The position numbers and the translations under genes are program-made. From CAZFOB01 sp964520325 (GTDB lineage: Bacteria; Actinomycetota; JAICYB01), in contig CAZFOB010000016.1 of NCBI GenBank assembly GCA_964520325.1, forward strand, positions 1 through 64,000: a stretch of 64,000 bases of DNA, read 5' to 3'. Each line of letters opens with the position of its first letter. Within the stretch, counting starts at the first letter, position 1. Shown here in pieces: positions 42,203-50,656 of this stretch. The notes beneath the pieces are model-generated. The model made no database searches. It was not told the origin of the DNA and saw nothing but the letters and a program-made list of their open reading frames with translations.

Positions 42203-43108
42203 TCATGACGACGCGTCGACTCGCGCGAGGAAGTCCTCGACGAGCTCGTGGGTGCGCTCTTTCTCCTCGACGTGCGACATGTGCGCAGATTGCTCGAGGA
42301 CGACCCACTCGCTCCCGGCGATCCGATCGCGCATCGGCTCGTTGACCGCCGGGGTGGATTCGTCGTGGCGTCCGGACAGGATCAGCGTCGGGATGTCGAT
42401 CTCGCCGAGCCGGTCCGTGACGTCCCAATCCTTGAGGGCATCACCGGTGCAGGTGAACTCGCTCGGCCCCCACATCGTCGAGTAGACGGTGTTGTCCTCC
42501 ATCATCCCGGCGAAGCTACGCATCACCTCTTCGGGGTAGGGATCCAGGCGGCAGAGGTGCTTGTTGTAGAAGACGAACATCGCTTCGGTGTACGCGTCGT
42601 CGTCGGTCGTGCCGGCTTCTTCGTGTTTCTTCAACGTTGCTTGGACGTCGGGCGGAAGATCGGCGCACGGACGATCGGCCTCTTTGACCCAGAGCTTCGT
42701 ACTGGCCAGCGAGTTGGCGAGGATCATGCTCTTCAGCCCGGACGGATGGTCCAGCGCGTGCTCGAGCGCGAGCATCCCGCCCCACGACTGTCCGTACAGG
42801 TGGTAGCCGGCGCCGGCACCGAGGTGATCGATGAGGGCGGCGAGCTCGCGCTTGAAGAGATCGACGGTCCAGAAGTCGGCCGGCGCATCTCGAAGATGCT
42901 CGCTGCGCCCGCAACCGAGCTGATCGTAGAACACGACGGGACGTCCGCGCGTGGCGACCTCCCGCATCGACTCAAGGTAGTCGTGCGGCACTCCCGGTCC
43001 GCCGTGCAGCAGGATCAGCGGCGCCTTGGCGCCTCCGAGGTCGCCCTCGACGCGGTACCAGGTGGTGTGTCCGTCCCACGAGAGCTCGCTCATGAGACTC
43101 TCGCTCAT
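42203..43108 (-). CDS. proline iminopeptidase-like alpha/beta hydrolase (S33)
   Basis: The 301-residue product has LILLHGGPGVPHDYLESM (oxyanion HGGPG), nucleophile elbow YGQSWGGMLALEHAL, and the late Asp in LSGRHDESTP and His in EQSAHMSHVEE. This is the S33 peptidase/tricorn F1-like group that removes N-terminal proline or acts on related amides. The ATG overlaps the stop of the acyl-CoA synthetase gene upstream (ATGA). A 15-bp tandem duplication creates a second in-frame ATG 15 bases later. Confidence 0.88.
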   Translation of the reverse strand: MSESLMSELSWDGHTTWYRVEGDLGGAKAPLILLHGGPGVPHDYLESMREVATRGRPVVFYDQLGCGRSEHLRDAPADFWTVDLFKRELAALIDHLGAGAGYHLYGQSWGGMLALEHALDHPSGLKSMILANSLASTKLWVKEADRPCADLPPDVQATLKKHEEAGTTDDDAYTEAMFVFYNKHLCRLDPYPEEVMRSFAGMMEDNTVYSTMWGPSEFTCTGDALKDWDVTDRLGEIDIPTLILSGRHDESTPAVNEPMRDRIAGSEWVVLEQSAHMSHVEEKERTHELVEDFLARVDASS

Positions 43109-44694
43109 GAGACTCCGGCCTCGGCCACTGCTTTCTCGCGCAAGACCACGTAATCAAGCTTGCCCGCGGGACTTCGTCCGAGCGTCGAGACGAACAGCAC
43201 GGTCTTCGGCGCCTTGTACGCGGCGAGCTTCGACTTCACGTGCGCGACGACGTCGTCCCGCGTGGCCGTCTCGCCTTCGCGCAGCACCGTGACCGCGGTG
43301 ATCGCCTCGCCCCACTTCTCGTCGGGCACACCGACGACGGCGCAGTCGAGCACGGCGGGATGGGTCTTCACGACCTCCTCGACCTCTTCGGGGAAGACCT
43401 TCTCGCCGCCGGTGTTGATGCACACCGACCCTCGTCCGAGCACCTTGAGCGAACCGTCGGCTTCGATCGTCGCGTAGTCGCCGGGAACTGAGTACCGCTC
43501 GCCGTCGATGATCTTGAACGTGCGCGCGCTCTTCTCCTCGTCCTTGTAGTACCCGACGGGCGTGTGGCCCCTCACCGCGAGCAGTCCGATCTCTCCGGAC
43601 CCAGGCTCAAGGACGCGTCCGTCCTCGCTGACCACGCGCGTGTTCTCACCGAGCACGAACTTCGCCGTGTGCGAGACACCGGTGCCGGTGGACACCGACG
43701 TCCCCATGCCGAGCGCTTCGGAGGACGAGAATGCGTCCTGCAGAAGCATCGACGGGTGGTGCTTGAGCAGGCCCTGCTTGGTCTCCTCGCTCCACATCAC
43801 ACCGGAGCTGATCATCACGAACAGCGAGGAGAGATCCCACTTCCCCGGGTTCGCGTCGAGACCCGCGAGCATCGGCTTGGCGAACGAGTCGCCGACGATC
43901 GCGATCATGTTCACCTTTTCCGACTCGATCGTGGAGAGAAGCTCCTCGGCTTCGAACTTGCGTCCGGTCATCGTGACGACAGATCCGGCGAGGTTGAGCG
44001 CGATGAACGCGACGAAGGCGCCGGTGCCGTGCATGAGCGGACATGCCGGCATCGCGATCGGACCAACAGCGGCCGGCGGCTGCCATTCCGCTCCCGGACC
44101 ACCGGCTTGCGCCGCAAAGACGTCGATGAGATCACCCATGCGCCACATCACGCCCTTGGGCATGCCGGTCGTCCCGCCGGTGTAGAGCATGTAGATGTCG
44201 TCGCCGGAACGTCCCCAGGGCGCGACGACGCGTTGCGTCGCGGAGTTGGCTGCATCTTCGTATGAGCTCGCCCAATCGGGACAGGGACCGGAGCCATCGT
44301 CGACCCACAACCACAGCCGCACGCCCGGCACCCGCGAGCGGATCTCCTCGATCTGTCCGGCGAAGCCACCGTGGAAGACCACCGCGACCGCGTCGGCGTT
44401 ATCCCAGAGGTAGACGAGCTCGTCCGAGGAGTAGCGGTAGTTGGTGTTCACCGGCACGAGCGATGCCTTCACCGTGCCGTAGAGCGATTCGAGGTACTCG
44501 GGCCCGTTGTAGAGGTACTGCGCGACCTTGTCCTGCTTGTTCACGCCGAGATCGAGCAGGGTCTTTGCGATCCCGTCGGCGCGGCTGTCGAATTCCTTCC
44601 ACGTCGATCGGCGATCTCCGTGTACCTGTGCTTGCGCGTCGGGGAACGCGTCGGCGACCCGCTCCCAGACGTCGGCGAAGTTGTGCTCGCTCAT
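43105..44694 (-). CDS. AMP-dependent acyl-CoA synthetase
   Basis: The 529-residue product has MLYTGGTTGMPKGVMWRMGD, the A8-type hinge (GRGSVCINTGGEKVFPEEVE) and the catalytic lysine region LGRSPAGKLDYVVLR. NVNTNYRYSSDELVYLWDN suggests the FadD19/steroid-acid-type subgroup by memory, not proof. The ATG at 44694 follows GGGGAG. It is in an operon with the S33 peptidase gene and divergent from nitronate monooxygenase. Confidence 0.88.
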   Translation of the reverse strand: MSEHNFADVWERVADAFPDAQAQVHGDRRSTWKEFDSRADGIAKTLLDLGVNKQDKVAQYLYNGPEYLESLYGTVKASLVPVNTNYRYSSDELVYLWDNADAVAVVFHGGFAGQIEEIRSRVPGVRLWLWVDDGSGPCPDWASSYEDAANSATQRVVAPWGRSGDDIYMLYTGGTTGMPKGVMWRMGDLIDVFAAQAGGPGAEWQPPAAVGPIAMPACPLMHGTGAFVAFIALNLAGSVVTMTGRKFEAEELLSTIESEKVNMIAIVGDSFAKPMLAGLDANPGKWDLSSLFVMISSGVMWSEETKQGLLKHHPSMLLQDAFSSSEALGMGTSVSTGTGVSHTAKFVLGENTRVVSEDGRVLEPGSGEIGLLAVRGHTPVGYYKDEEKSARTFKIIDGERYSVPGDYATIEADGSLKVLGRGSVCINTGGEKVFPEEVEEVVKTHPAVLDCAVVGVPDEKWGEAITAVTVLREGETATRDDVVAHVKSKLAAYKAPKTVLFVSTLGRSPAGKLDYVVLREKAVAEAGVS

Positions 44695-44779
44695 GGCTCT
44701 CCCCAGGTCGGTGTTCGGTAGGCTGCGACGCGACAGCAATGGTGTCACATCGGACCCAAAGGACGACGAGGGAGTCGAG

Positions 44780-45772
44780 ATGATCCGCACACGCCTGACC
44801 GAGATCTTGCAGATCGAGCACCCGGTGATGCTCGCCGGCATGGGTGGTGTCTCGTATCACAAGCTCGTCGCCGCGGTGTCCGAAGCCGGAGGATTCGGCT
44901 CCTTCGGGGCCGCCACGATGTCGACCGCGCAGATGGTCGGTGAGATCGACGAGCTCAAGAAGCTCACGAGCAAGCCGTTCGGCGTCGACCTCCTCACGGC
45001 CGCCGGCGACATGACCGAGCAGTGCACGGCCGCGATCGACAACGGCGCGACGGTGTTCATCGCCGGACTCGGTGTACCGGTCAACATCGTCGACCTCTGC
45101 CACCGGCGCGGCGTGCTCGTGGTCAACATGTGCGGCAAGGTCAGCCATGCGGTGCAGGCCGTCGAAGCCGGGTGCGACATCGTCGTTGCGCAAGGCACGG
45201 AAGCCGGCGGACACACCGGCAAGGTCGCAACCCTTCCGCTCGTCCCCCAGATCGTCGACGCGGTCGGCAGCAAGGTGGCTGTCGTTGCGGCGGGAGGCAT
45301 CTTCGACGGACGCGGTCTCGCAGCCGCGCTCACCCTCGGCGCCGACGGTGTGTGGGTCGGCACGCGCTTCATCGCCTCTCCGGAAGCGCGCTCAACCGCC
45401 GGGTACAAGGAAGCCCTGGTCGCCGCGGCGGAGGACAAGACGGTCATCTCGCGCGCGTTCACCGGCAAAACGCTGCGTGCGCTCGAGAACTCCTACACCA
45501 AATACTTCGAGGCACACCCTGAGGAGCTCGAGCGGTTCCCGCAGCAGATGCTGCGGTCCACCAAGGACGCCGCGATGCATCTCGGCGGCGACGAGCTGAC
45601 GATCGGCGTCGACCCCGACAAGGAGTGCTACCCGGCCGGCCAGGGGGTCGGTGCCATCCACGAGATCGAACCCGCGGGGGACATCGTCCGCAGACTCGTG
45701 GCTGAAGCCGAAGAAGCACTGGGGAGAGCGGGAAGCCTCCGACTGTCCGAAACGTCTGGGTTAACGACCTGA
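44780..45772 (+). CDS. nitronate monooxygenase (NMO/2-nitropropane dioxygenase family)
   Basis: The 330-residue product is an FMN-binding TIM barrel: HPVMLAGMGGVSYHKLVAAV, GFGSFGAATMS, and the phosphate-binding VVAQGTEAGGHTGKVATLPL. Family members oxidise nitronates or act as enoyl reductase-like flavoproteins. ATG 44780 follows GGGAGTCGAG. Its 3' end overlaps the convergent membrane protein gene by 12 bases. Lipid-pathway neighbours make a role in CoA-ester metabolism possible. Confidence 0.88.
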   Translation: MIRTRLTEILQIEHPVMLAGMGGVSYHKLVAAVSEAGGFGSFGAATMSTAQMVGEIDELKKLTSKPFGVDLLTAAGDMTEQCTAAIDNGATVFIAGLGVPVNIVDLCHRRGVLVVNMCGKVSHAVQAVEAGCDIVVAQGTEAGGHTGKVATLPLVPQIVDAVGSKVAVVAAGGIFDGRGLAAALTLGADGVWVGTRFIASPEARSTAGYKEALVAAAEDKTVISRAFTGKTLRALENSYTKYFEAHPEELERFPQQMLRSTKDAAMHLGGDELTIGVDPDKECYPAGQGVGAIHEIEPAGDIVRRLVAEAEEALGRAGSLRLSETSGLTT

Positions 45773-46231
45773 GAACGACTCGACGAGCTCGTCGGCGATG
45801 CCGAGGAGCGGATACGCGAACGCCGCGCTGATCATTCGGTCGGACGCAAGCGCGTAGGCCGCGAGCAACGCGAGCGCAACGACACGCGCCGGGAAGGTGC
45901 GCGCCGGGCCGTGCAGCGCGATCGCACCGGCGACACCGACGCCCATCGCGAGTGAGAACGCACCGGTACCACCCTGATCGAAGGCGGCTGCGGCCACGGC
46001 CGCGCCGATGCCGAGCGCGAGGCCGCCGGCGCCGGCAACGAGCGGAGTCCCCCGTCCTGACAACACAGACGCAACGAAGGGGGACGCCGCGAGCAGCACC
46101 AATGCCGCGGCCGGTGCGTACAAGAGTCTGCCGCCATCGATCTCGCCGGAAAGGACGAGCGACAGCAATGCGACCGCTCCCCCGACCAGCACGGAGCTTG
46201 CTACCACGGCAACCCAACGCGTTCGCGTCAT
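45761..46231 (-). CDS. small multi-span membrane protein
   Basis: From the ATG at 46231 the product is 156 residues with five hydrophobic helices (VAVVASSVLVGGAVALLSLV, LLYAPAAALVLLAASPFVAS, GGLALGIGAAVAAAAF and two more). No family recognised. The frame is open to 46483 but the upstream part is the mirror of the mca gene. Confidence 0.6.
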   Translation of the reverse strand: MTRTRWVAVVASSVLVGGAVALLSLVLSGEIDGGRLLYAPAAALVLLAASPFVASVLSGRGTPLVAGAGGLALGIGAAVAAAAFDQGGTGAFSLAMGVGVAGAIALHGPARTFPARVVALALLAAYALASDRMISAAFAYPLLGIADELVESFSGR

Positions 46232-46274
46232 CTCGACTCCAAGATAAGAGCGCGTGGGGACTGAAGGCGTCAGG

Positions 46275-47156
46275 CTAAGACGCGGTGACGCTCTGCCGGA
46301 TCCCGGCAAAGAGATCGTCCTCGGGAAGCCGCGGCTCCGAGATGGAGCGCGCGAGGATGTAGTCCTCGAAGGGATGGATCTCCCGCGCGATCTCGGGCGG
46401 CAGCCCGAACCAGAACTTCGAGGTGGGATCGACCTGCGTGCGGTGCGCGAGGAGCGCATCCCGCCGTGCGTCCTGGAAGCCATAAATATCGACCGACGAC
46501 GTCGTCCGGTCGTCGGTATTCGGGCGGTCCTTGAACCAGTCGTCCTTGAACGGAGACTCGAGGCCGAGCTCGAGGAACTTCTCGTGGGTCTCGAGCATGC
46601 GTTTGCGTGACCAGACGCTGTAGTACATCTTCAGCGGCTGCCACGGCTCGCCCGCCCACTCGAACTGGTCGGGGTCACCGGAGGCGTCGAAGGCCGCCAA
46701 CGAGATGTCGTGCACGCGCAAGTGGTCCGGGTGGGGATAGAACTTCTGGTCATCGCCGTACGTGAGGATCACCTGGGGTCTGGTTCGGCGGATGATCGCC
46801 ACGAATCGTCCGATGGCCTCACGGAGAACGGCCTGAGCGAAGCACTCCGCGTTGACGTTGGCCTCCGAGTCGGGCATCCCCGAGTCGCGATAGCCGAGCA
46901 TGATCACCTCGTCGTAGCCGATGATCTCGGTCGCCCTGGCGAGCTCCTCCCGCCGCACGGCCACGAGGTTCTCCCTGACCTCCGGTGAGTCCATCTCGGG
47001 ATTGAGGATGTCGCCTTCCGCGCCGTCCGTCGCGCACACGAGCACGGTGTGCACGCCTTCGGCGTGGTACTTCGCGACGGTGCCCGCGCCCTTGGACGCT
47101 TCGTCGTCAGGGTGGGCGTGGATCGACAGGAGGCAGAGGTGATCGTTCATTGCCAT
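46275..47156 (-). CDS. mca: mycothiol S-conjugate amidase
   Basis: The 293-residue product is a LmbE/PIG-L deacetylase with the zinc motif SIHAHPDDEASKGAGTVAKY and the third ligand in FYPHPDHLRVHD. The ASKGAGT extension, RSISEPRLPEDDLFAG end and length match Mca rather than MshB. Mca cleaves mycothiol conjugates to export toxins as mercapturates, so its presence is evidence that the host is an actinomycete making mycothiol. It is divergent from acyl-CoA synthetase. Confidence 0.85.
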   Translation of the reverse strand: MAMNDHLCLLSIHAHPDDEASKGAGTVAKYHAEGVHTVLVCATDGAEGDILNPEMDSPEVRENLVAVRREELARATEIIGYDEVIMLGYRDSGMPDSEANVNAECFAQAVLREAIGRFVAIIRRTRPQVILTYGDDQKFYPHPDHLRVHDISLAAFDASGDPDQFEWAGEPWQPLKMYYSVWSRKRMLETHEKFLELGLESPFKDDWFKDRPNTDDRTTSSVDIYGFQDARRDALLAHRTQVDPTSKFWFGLPPEIAREIHPFEDYILARSISEPRLPEDDLFAGIRQSVTAS

Positions 47157-47230
47157 GAAGGATGAACCAAATCGGGGGCATGTGCGTTCCCGGCCGGGAC
47201 TGGTCCATCATGGCGTCGGGCAAAGATCAG

Positions 47231-47258
47231 GGGCCAAAGGGCCAAAGGGCCAAAGGGG
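47231..47258. repeat. 8-bp tandem repeat (GGGCCAAA)x3 + GGGG at a ribosome site
   Basis: Three perfect copies (47231-47254) end in GGGG (47255-47258), 7 bases before the GTG at 47266. Each unit ends in AAAGGG, so slippage would change the leader and spacing, or the frame if translation began further upstream. Confidence 0.7.
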
Positions 47259-47265
47259 AAAACGC

Positions 47266-48849
47266 GTGGCCGAAGCATCTCAGCAGACCGCGACGCCGGA
47301 CCAGCAGGCGCCGCACTACCCGGCACTGCCGCAGCGCGCCGTTGCGCAGCGCGCGCTCACGCAAGGCGACGAGCCGGCGATCATCTCGGCCGCCGGCGAC
47401 CGGACCTGGACCGAGCTCGACGGTCGATGCAACCAGCTCGTCCGCGCGATGCGCGCGCGAGGCATCGAGTCCGGACAGTCGATCGCGCTCGCCTGCTCGA
47501 ACCGCCCCGAGTTCGTCGAGGTCTACGTGGCCGCGGCCCGCAACGGCCTCCGGCTCACGCCCATCAACTGGCACCTGGGAGCCGAGGAGATGGCGTACAT
47601 CATCGACAACTGCGAGGCGACGATCTTCGTTGCCGACGAACGTTTCGCGAAGACGTGCGCAGATGCTGCTGCACTTGCGCCGAACCTGCGCGCCAAGCTC
47701 GCTGTCGGCGGTGCTATCGCCGGCTTCGAGGACTACGAAGCGGCCGTGACCTCGAGCTCGCCCGACCCGATCACCGACGAGGGCGTCGGCGGCACGATGC
47801 TCTACACCTCGGGCACGACGGGACGTCCGAAAGGCGTGTTCCGCAAGCGGCCTGCCCCGCGTCGCGTGCAGGCCGAGGCGGTACGCGTGCACGAAGACGG
47901 AGACCTCCACCTGTGCACCGGCCCCCTGTACCACGCGGCTCCGCTCGCGTTCTCGCTCGGTCTTCCGCTGCTGTGGGGGATCGGCATCGTCATCATGGAC
48001 GGCTGGGATCCCGAAGAGACGCTGTGGCTGATCGAGCAGCACAAGGTCACGCACTCACACCTCGTCCCGATCATGTTCCACCGGCTGCTCTCGCTTCCCG
48101 ACGACGTGCGCACGAAGTACGACATCTCGACCCTCAAGCGCATCGGCCACGGCGCCGCGCCGTGTCCGGTGCATGTGAAGAAGGCGATGATCGACTGGGT
48201 CGGACCGATCATCTGGGAGTACTACGCAGCCACCGAAGGCGCCGGGACGTCGGTCGAATCGGACGAATGGCTCACCAAGCCCGGCACCGTCGGGAAGATC
48301 GATGGCGATCAGGTCGTGGTTCGCGACGACGACGGCAAGCCGGTCGAAGCCGGCGAGATCGGCACCGTGTTTCTCAAGGCGCCGGACGAGGCCGAGACGC
48401 GCTTCGAGTACTACAAGGACGACGAGAAGACGACCAAGGCGTACAGCGGCGATTACTTCACGCTCGGCGACATGGGCTTCGTCGATGACGACGGTTACCT
48501 CTTCCTCACCGATCGTTCCGCCGACCTGATCATCTCCGGTGGCGTGAACATCTATCCCGCCGAGGTCGATGCGGTGATGCTCACCCATCCGGCCGTGCGC
48601 GACTCGTGCACGATCGGTATCCCAAACGACGAGTGGGGTGAAGAGGTCAAGGGTGTCATCGAGCTCAAGGACGGCCTCGAAGCGACCGCTGCGCTCGCCG
48701 CTGAGTTGATCGCGTACTCACGTGAGCATCTGGCGAAGTTCAAATGTCCAAAAACGATCGACTTCGACGACGACCTGCCGCGGCACGAAACGGGCAAGCT
48801 CTACCGGCGGCTGATCAGAGAGCGCTACCGAGAGAAAGCGAGTTCATAA
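47266..48849 (+). CDS. AMP-dependent acyl-CoA synthetase
   Basis: The 527-residue product has MLYTSGTTGRPKGVFRKRPA, YYAATEGAGTSVESDEW, the FLTDRSADLIISGGVNIYPA hinge and the lysine motif LPRHETGKLYRRLIRERY. It activates a lipid or ring acid. The GTG at 47266 follows GGGGAAAACGC. It is one base from the SDR gene and co-transcribed with it and the next gene. Confidence 0.9.
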   Translation: MAEASQQTATPDQQAPHYPALPQRAVAQRALTQGDEPAIISAAGDRTWTELDGRCNQLVRAMRARGIESGQSIALACSNRPEFVEVYVAAARNGLRLTPINWHLGAEEMAYIIDNCEATIFVADERFAKTCADAAALAPNLRAKLAVGGAIAGFEDYEAAVTSSSPDPITDEGVGGTMLYTSGTTGRPKGVFRKRPAPRRVQAEAVRVHEDGDLHLCTGPLYHAAPLAFSLGLPLLWGIGIVIMDGWDPEETLWLIEQHKVTHSHLVPIMFHRLLSLPDDVRTKYDISTLKRIGHGAAPCPVHVKKAMIDWVGPIIWEYYAATEGAGTSVESDEWLTKPGTVGKIDGDQVVVRDDDGKPVEAGEIGTVFLKAPDEAETRFEYYKDDEKTTKAYSGDYFTLGDMGFVDDDGYLFLTDRSADLIISGGVNIYPAEVDAVMLTHPAVRDSCTIGIPNDEWGEEVKGVIELKDGLEATAALAAELIAYSREHLAKFKCPKTIDFDDDLPRHETGKLYRRLIRERYREKASS

Positions 48850-48850
48850 C

Positions 48851-49759
48851 ATGGGTATCTGCGACGGAAGGGTTGTCATCGTCACGGGGGCCGGACGCGG
48901 CATCGGTCGCGAGCATGCCCTCGAGTTTGCACGCCAGGGCGCGAAGGTCGTCGTCAACGACCTCGGGATGGAACGCGACGGCGCCGGTTCTTCCCAACCG
49001 GTGGCACAGAGCGTCGTCGACGAGATCAAAGCCATGGGCGGCGAGGCCGTGGCCAACGGCGACAGCGTGTCCGATTGGGACGCTGCCAAGGCCCTGATCG
49101 ACCAGGCTTACAGCGAGTTCGGCAAGCTCGACGTCCTCGTGAACAACGCCGGGATCCTGCGCGACCGGATGCTCTTCAATATGGACGAAGCCGAATGGGA
49201 CTCCGTGATCAACGTCCACCTGAAGGGCACCTTCTGCACCACGCGTCACGCCGTCGCGAAATGGCGAGAGCTCGCCAAGGCCGGAGAAGAGCTCGACACG
49301 CGCGTGATCAACACCACCTCGACGTCCGGCCTCTACGCCAACGCCGGACAGTCCAACTACGGAGCAGCGAAGTCGGCTATCGCGACGTTCACGATCATCG
49401 CCGCAAAGGAGATGGTGAAATACGGCGTCACCGTGAACGCCGTCTCTCCCGGCGCCCTGACGCGCATGACCGAAGACCTCGGTATGGGACGCGCACCGGC
49501 GCCCGCGGAGGGCGAGTGGAATCCCCGCGGCCCCGAGAACATCGCGCCGATCGTCGTGTGGCTCGGCAGCGCCGAGTCGAAGGGCATCACCGGCTACATC
49601 TTCGACTCGGCCGGCGGACGCGTCGGCATCTCGGAGAACTGGCGCCGTGGACCCTCGCGGACGAAAGAGGGACGATGGGATCCGGCCGAACTCGGCCCGA
49701 TCGTGAGAGAGATGGTTTCGGAAGCCGCGCCACCGCCGGGGATGGGCCCGAAGGAGTAA
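48851..49759 (+). CDS. short-chain dehydrogenase/reductase
   Basis: The 302-residue product has the NAD(P) motif VVIVTGAGRGIGREHALEFA, NNAG, the catalytic Ser in INTTSTSGLY and the Tyr-Lys pair in SNYGAAKSAIATF. Length and the EWNPRGPENIAPIVVWLGSA end fit the hydroxyacyl-CoA/17beta-HSD4-like subgroup used in beta-oxidation of fatty or steroid side chains, consistent with the acyl-CoA synthetase just upstream. Confidence 0.9.
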   Translation: MGICDGRVVIVTGAGRGIGREHALEFARQGAKVVVNDLGMERDGAGSSQPVAQSVVDEIKAMGGEAVANGDSVSDWDAAKALIDQAYSEFGKLDVLVNNAGILRDRMLFNMDEAEWDSVINVHLKGTFCTTRHAVAKWRELAKAGEELDTRVINTTSTSGLYANAGQSNYGAAKSAIATFTIIAAKEMVKYGVTVNAVSPGALTRMTEDLGMGRAPAPAEGEWNPRGPENIAPIVVWLGSAESKGITGYIFDSAGGRVGISENWRRGPSRTKEGRWDPAELGPIVREMVSEAAPPPGMGPKE

Positions 49760-49771
49760 GAGGAGGCACCG

Positions 49772-50617
49772 ATGGCAACGACAGACATCGGCAACCGCAT
49801 CAAGGAGTCCGTCTCTGCGCTGGTGAAGGACACCGGCGACGTGCTGACCGGAACCGTCAAGACCGTGAGGGACACCGTGTCCGACACCCTTCGCGGCACG
49901 AGCGATCTCGCGAAAGACGCGAGCGCCACCGTCGCCGCGGCCATCACGGGCGCGTTGCAAGCCGTCGGGGACGTCGGCGGGAGCCTCATCGACGTGATCA
50001 AGGGAACGATCACCGGTGCGATCGAAGGCGTCGGTGAGATCACGGAGGTCACCACCGGTGTCATCAGCAGCGCGATGCGCGCCGCGATCAAGGTCACTCA
50101 GGACATCGGCGGAGACCTCACCGAAGCGGTGTCCACAACCGCGCAAGCAGCCGTTGCGGCGACGAAGAACGTATCGCTGGACGTCCAGGAATCGGCCTTC
50201 AGTCTCGGAAGCGGCGCCATCACCGGCATGAAGGACATCGGCGGCGACGTGACGACGGCCGCAAAGGACACGGTGCGCGGAGTCATCAAAGGAGCGCGCG
50301 ACCTCAACGCCGACTTCGTGAGCACCGCGATCGAAAGCACCTCGCGGGGACTGGTGAAGGGCGCCGGCGACGTCGGAATGGATATCGCCGCCGCCGCGCG
50401 TGGCGCGGTCATCGGCGCGATCGAGACGGCGCGCGAGATCGGTCTCGAAGTCGACGGAGCTGCATCCTCTGCCGTGACCGGCGCGCTCGCCGGAGCTCAG
50501 GCTCTCGGTCAGACGGCGGTCGACACCGTGCGCGGCGTGCTCACCGGAACCATCGAGGGCGTGAAGATCTCTGCCCCCAGCGCGAAGAAGGCAACACCGA
50601 AGAAGCCGTCGAAGTAG
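49772..50617 (+). CDS. repetitive amphipathic-helix protein, phasin- or LEA-like
   Basis: The 281-residue product is built from irregular repeats of about 22-24 residues with the pattern (V/A)RGV-x-G-A-x3-A-x3-G-x-D-x3 (for example TVRGVIKGARDLNADF and AARGAVIGAIETAREIGLEV), almost no aromatics or cysteine, and a basic KKATPKKPSK tail. It would form long amphipathic helices, as in phasins that coat polyester granules or LEA/apolipoprotein-like proteins. AGGAGG precedes its ATG, 12 bases after the SDR gene. A granule- or membrane-surface role is inference. Confidence 0.6.
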   Translation: MATTDIGNRIKESVSALVKDTGDVLTGTVKTVRDTVSDTLRGTSDLAKDASATVAAAITGALQAVGDVGGSLIDVIKGTITGAIEGVGEITEVTTGVISSAMRAAIKVTQDIGGDLTEAVSTTAQAAVAATKNVSLDVQESAFSLGSGAITGMKDIGGDVTTAAKDTVRGVIKGARDLNADFVSTAIESTSRGLVKGAGDVGMDIAAAARGAVIGAIETAREIGLEVDGAASSAVTGALAGAQALGQTAVDTVRGVLTGTIEGVKISAPSAKKATPKKPSK

Positions 50618-50656
50618 CCGTCTGTTCGCCTTCAGCGCTCCGCAACGCCGCTAGAG

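Noticed and set aside
44399..45214. 271-residue minus-strand open frame across the nitronate monooxygenase start
   Set aside because: Runs through two divergent, well-supported gene starts; mirror composition.
45761..46483. Long version (240 aa) of the small membrane protein
   Set aside because: The first 84 residues are Arg/Ser/Pro mirror sequence of mca; the hydrophobic protein begins at ATG 46231.
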